DNA of 47,281 nt from Actinomycetes bacterium. Lineage in GTDB: Bacteria > Actinomycetota > Actinomycetes > Propionibacteriales > Propionibacteriaceae. The stretch covers positions 1 to 47,281 of the forward strand of contig JAEVYS010000130.1 in the NCBI GenBank assembly GCA_023392635.1. Reading direction: 5' to 3'. This document shows, piece after piece, positions 44,500-47,281 of the stretch. The notes under the pieces were generated by a model that saw only the letters and a program-made list of their open reading frames with translations, did not search any database and was not told the origin of the DNA. How positions within the stretch are numbered: position 1 is the stretch's first letter; each line of letters starts with the position of its first letter. The translations under genes and the position numbers were made by a program.

Positions 44500-45410
44500 T
44501 GAACACCACGCGCGACCGCCTGCTGGCGGTCTTCGGCCTCGGCGTCGCCGCCCTGGCCGCCACCGCCGCCCAGATCGGCATCACCGAGCGGGGTAGCGGG
44601 TCCACGGCCGAGGCGACGAGCATCCTCGGCGAGCACTACTCCTACGTGACCGACGGGGTCTACGCGAACAACGCCGTGCGCGTGGTGGCCGAGGGGGTCG
44701 GCTGGGACGGGGTCACCCTCTTCTTCGCCGTCCCGGCCATGGTCGTCGCCGCCCTGTTCGTCGCCCGCGGGTCTCTGCGGGCACGCCTGGCGGCGCTGGG
44801 GCTCTTCGGTTACTTCGCCTACCAGTACCTCATGTACGCCATGTTCTGGGCGATCGGGCCGCTCTTCCCGCTGTTCGTGGTGCTCTACCCGCTGGCGCTG
44901 CTCGGCATCGTCTGGGTGGTCTCGACGCTCGACGTGCGGGCGCTCGCGGGACAGGTCGGCTCCGGGTTCCCCCGCCGGACCCTGGCCGCCTACGTCGCCG
45001 CGATGGCTGTTCTGCTCGTCGTGATGTGGGTCCCGCGGATCGTCGCCGGGATCGGTGGCGACCCGGTCGCGGCCGGCCTGCTCGGCACCCCGACGCTGAC
45101 GGTCCAGGCGCTCGACCTCGGCCTGGTGGTGCCGCTGGCCCTGGCGACCGCCGTGCTGGTGTGGCGGCGGCATCGGGTGGGCTACGTGCTCGCCGCGCTG
45201 TTCTCGGTGAAGGCCGTCACGATGGCGGGTGCGATCGTCGCGATGCTGTTGTCGGCCTGGGCGGTCGAAGGTCGCCTGGAGGTCGTCCCCTTCGCGATCT
45301 TCGGTGCGGCGACGCTGTTCGCCGGGTTCCTGTCGGTGCGCGTCCTGGCCTCCTGCCCGGACCGGCTGGCCGGGACAGCTGCCCCGGAGGCGGTGGCCGC
45401 CGGACGGTGA
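44499..45410 (+). CDS. Polytopic membrane protein co-regulated with TetR, unknown function
   Basis: A 303-residue protein with about eight hydrophobic helices (roughly 8-28, 70-92, 98-118, 122-145, 163-184, 205-224, 229-252 and 258-280). The first outer loop (about 30-68, SILGEHYSYVTDGVYANNAVRVV) is polar. I do not recognise the family; it has no transporter signature such as Walker motifs or MFS loops. AGGAG at 44489-44493, inside the tetR end, serves its ATG, so translation is coupled to the regulator. Confidence 0.75.
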   Translation: MNTTRDRLLAVFGLGVAALAATAAQIGITERGSGSTAEATSILGEHYSYVTDGVYANNAVRVVAEGVGWDGVTLFFAVPAMVVAALFVARGSLRARLAALGLFGYFAYQYLMYAMFWAIGPLFPLFVVLYPLALLGIVWVVSTLDVRALAGQVGSGFPRRTLAAYVAAMAVLLVVMWVPRIVAGIGGDPVAAGLLGTPTLTVQALDLGLVVPLALATAVLVWRRHRVGYVLAALFSVKAVTMAGAIVAMLLSAWAVEGRLEVVPFAIFGAATLFAGFLSVRVLASCPDRLAGTAAPEAVAAGR

Positions 45411-45426
45411 GCGCCGGGACGATCCG

Positions 45427-47145
45427 CTAGCGGAAGTCCCGCTCCAGGAACTGGCCCTCCGCCGACTGCTCCGCCACTCGCGCCGCTTCCCGCTCGCGCA
45501 GCTCGACACGCCGGATCTTGCCCGAGATGGTCTTCGGAAGCTCGCTGACGAACTCGACGATGCGCACCCGCTGGTAGCCCGACAGCCGCTCTCGGGCGTG
45601 GGCGAAGATCTCCCGCGCGGCGTCCTGCTGGCGGCTGGTGGCCTCCCGCGCGAGCGTGATGAAGGCCTTCGGCACCGCGGCGCGCACCGGGTCGGGGCTG
45701 GGCACGATCGCCACTTCGGTGACGTAGGGGTGCTCCAGCAGGATGGACTCCAGCTCGAACGGGGAGATCTTGTAGTCGGAAGCCTTGAACACGTCATCGG
45801 CACGCCCGACGTAGGTGAGGTAGCCGTCCTGGTCCGACGCGGCGATGTCGCCGGTGTGGTAGAAGCCGTTCCGGCAGGCCTCGGCCGTCATCTCCTCGTC
45901 GTTGTGGTAGCCGGCCATCAGGCCGAGGATCGGCTCGGAGAGGTCGAGGCAGATCTCGCCTTCGGCCGGACTGGGCTCGCCGCTCACCGGGTCGAGCAGC
46001 ACGACCGGGTAACCGGGCATCGGACGGCCCATGGAGCCGTCCTTGACGACCTGGCCCGGGGAGTTGCCGACGCAGCAGGTCATCTCGGTCTGGCCGAAGC
46101 CGTCCCGGATGGTCGACCCCCAGGCCCTCCTCACCTGGGTGATCACCTCGGGGTTGAGCGGCTCGCCGGCGCCCAGCAGCTCGCGAGGCGGTCTGGACAG
46201 CTGGCTCAGGTCGGCCTGGATCAGCATCCGCCAGACGGTCGGCGGTGCGCAGAACGTGGTCACCTCGTGGGTGTCCATCACCTTCATCAACGCGGCGGCG
46301 TCAAACCTGTCGTAGTTGAACACGAACACCGTTGCCTGCGCCAGGAAGGGCGAGAAGAAGTTGCTCCAGGCGTGCTTGCCCCACCCGGGGGAGGAGATGT
46401 TGAGGTGGACGTCGCCGGGTCGCACCCCCAGCCACCACATCGTCGAGAGGTGTCCGACGGGGTAGGACACGTGCGTGTGTGCGACCAGCTTGGGCCGTGC
46501 CGTGGTGCCGGACGTGAAGTACAGCAGGCTCAGGTCGGACGCCTTCGTCGCCGCGCTGGGCAGGTAGGAGGCCGGCGCCTTGTGTGAGTCCGCCATCGAG
46601 ACCCAGCCGGGCGGCGTGCCCTCGCCCACCCCGATCCGCCGGACCGGCTTCGGCAACGCCTCCAGCCGGCTGCGCAGGGTCGTCGGTGCGACCACCGCGC
46701 GAGCCTCCCCGTGCTCGACCCGGTACGCCAGGTCCGCGGCGGACAGCAGCGTGGACGTCGGGATCGCGACCGCCCTGATCTTGAGCAGGGCCAGCAGGAG
46801 TTCCCACAGCTCGATCGTGTTGGGCAGCATGACGATGACCCGGTCGCCGGCGGCGAGCCCCTGGCTCCGCAACCAGCGCGCGACCTGGTCGGACCGGTGC
46901 GACAGCTCGCCGTACGTCCACGACTGGGACGTGAGGTCGGCCGAGACGATGGTGACCGCAGCGCGATCAGGGTGCTCGCCCGCCACCACGTCGAACCACT
47001 CGGTGGCGAAGTTGAACTCCTCGAGTTGCGGCCAGCGGAAACCGGTCACGGCGCCCTCGTAGTCGGTGCCGTGCGCCAGCAGGAAGTCGCGGGCCTCCCG
47101 GACGATCCGAGTGGCGGCGGTGGCGGGGCGGCCGAAGGGTGCCAT
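45427..47145 (-). CDS. Acyl-CoA synthetase, AMP-dependent (ACSM-like)
   Basis: A 572-residue adenylate-forming enzyme that activates a carboxylate to acyl-AMP and then acyl-CoA. Core motifs: YFTSGTTARPK (ATP loop; the usual TTGxPK Gly is Ala), SSPGWGKHAW and GFGQTEM, YHTGDIA, GRADDVFKASDYKISP and the catalytic Lys in PKTISGKIRR. This set, with WGKHAWSNFFSPF, is closest to medium-chain/benzoate-type ACSM enzymes, but chain length cannot be read. The start is ATG 47145. An upstream 18-base palindrome lies over the -35 region. It is convergent with the membrane protein gene; no other beta-oxidation gene is next to it. Confidence 0.9.
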   Translation of the reverse strand: MAPFGRPATAATRIVREARDFLLAHGTDYEGAVTGFRWPQLEEFNFATEWFDVVAGEHPDRAAVTIVSADLTSQSWTYGELSHRSDQVARWLRSQGLAAGDRVIVMLPNTIELWELLLALLKIRAVAIPTSTLLSAADLAYRVEHGEARAVVAPTTLRSRLEALPKPVRRIGVGEGTPPGWVSMADSHKAPASYLPSAATKASDLSLLYFTSGTTARPKLVAHTHVSYPVGHLSTMWWLGVRPGDVHLNISSPGWGKHAWSNFFSPFLAQATVFVFNYDRFDAAALMKVMDTHEVTTFCAPPTVWRMLIQADLSQLSRPPRELLGAGEPLNPEVITQVRRAWGSTIRDGFGQTEMTCCVGNSPGQVVKDGSMGRPMPGYPVVLLDPVSGEPSPAEGEICLDLSEPILGLMAGYHNDEEMTAEACRNGFYHTGDIAASDQDGYLTYVGRADDVFKASDYKISPFELESILLEHPYVTEVAIVPSPDPVRAAVPKAFITLAREATSRQQDAAREIFAHARERLSGYQRVRIVEFVSELPKTISGKIRRVELREREAARVAEQSAEGQFLERDFR

Positions 47146-47181
47146 GTCGCATCACTTTCGTTGTTGACCACGATCGGGGCG

Positions 47182-47187
47182 ATCCTA
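47182..47187 (-). promoter_or_regulatory. -10 element of acyl-CoA synthetase gene
   Basis: TAGGAT on the minus strand, 36 bases before ATG 47145. The matching -35 would fall within the palindrome at 47195-47212. Confidence 0.45.
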
Positions 47188-47194
47188 GTCCTCC

Positions 47195-47212
47195 ACCTAC
47201 GTAACCGTAGGT
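47195..47212. promoter_or_regulatory. Palindromic operator upstream of acyl-CoA synthetase gene
   Basis: ACCTACG (47195-47201), TAAC, CGTAGGT (47206-47212): perfect seven-base arms. It overlaps the expected -35, a typical repressor site. It differs from the TetR operator at 43864-43891, so a different regulator, not in the window, probably binds. From 47213 to the window end I see nothing assignable. Confidence 0.6.
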
Positions 47213-47281
47213 AGCGTCCAGTGCCGACGGGTGAACCCGGAGCTGGGCCGATGACGGTCGGGCCCGGCGGGGTGGGGCCCG

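Overview
The window is 47.3 kb of GC-rich, densely packed DNA from an actinobacterium. Family markers for that phylum are an IMPDH-like GuaB3 next to guaB, DUF3054 and DUF3017 proteins, an MptB-like GT-C mannosyltransferase, a DUF6350/PerM-like protein before purN-purH, a groES-groEL1 pair with a His-containing GroEL tail, and many apparently leaderless genes. A propionibacterial relative is my best guess, but it rests on memory of gene content, not on a search. I see no prophage, transposase, integrase, CRISPR array, rRNA or tRNA; nearly everything is chromosomal core.

Layout. 1-2.8 kb: 3' part of a mannitol PTS permease gene (mtlA) and mtlD. 2.9-6.6 kb: translationally coupled t6A/ribosome-modification operon (GNAT-TsaE fusion, tsaB, rimI, tsaD) ending in a NUDIX hydrolase. 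6.7-8.8 kb: two small membrane proteins and a SAM methyltransferase. 8.8-10.9 kb: groES-groEL1 behind two CIRCE boxes. 11-14 kb: secreted excalibur protein, DUF3054 protein and an ABC-2 exporter pair. 14-18.2 kb (minus strand): guaB, guaB3, histidine kinase, response regulator. 18.3-21.2 kb (minus): chorismate mutase, MptB-like mannosyltransferase, SDR epimerase, small membrane protein. 21.2-24.3 kb (minus): metY-cysK-cysE sulfur operon preceded by a cysteine-rich leaderless leader peptide. 24.4-25.9 kb: guaA. 26-31.2 kb: a divergent envelope-stress-like locus, with PspC/LiaF-like genes on the minus strand and LacI regulator, PspC-sensor kinase and response regulator on the plus strand, then a GlsB/YeaQ-type protein. 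31.3-37 kb: pcrA/uvrD, M23 peptidase, sucCD. 37-43.8 kb: large proline-rich membrane protein, DUF6350, purN-purH, folD, DUF3017. 43.9-47.1 kb: autoregulated TetR with a coupled membrane protein, and an acyl-CoA synthetase.

Most distinctive signals: (i) a 23-codon leader with CCCC and CC tracts, transcribed from a good promoter with its ATG at the expected start site, upstream of metY-cysK-cysE: a probable cysteine attenuator; (ii) three intergenic palindromes sharing GGGGACGGTTCC ends with different cores, placed at gene ends; (iii) a GuaB3 whose catalytic cysteine loop is absent; (iv) a LacI-type regulator translationally coupled to a PspC-domain sensor kinase. No stretch longer than 300 bases lacks a gene or described site.
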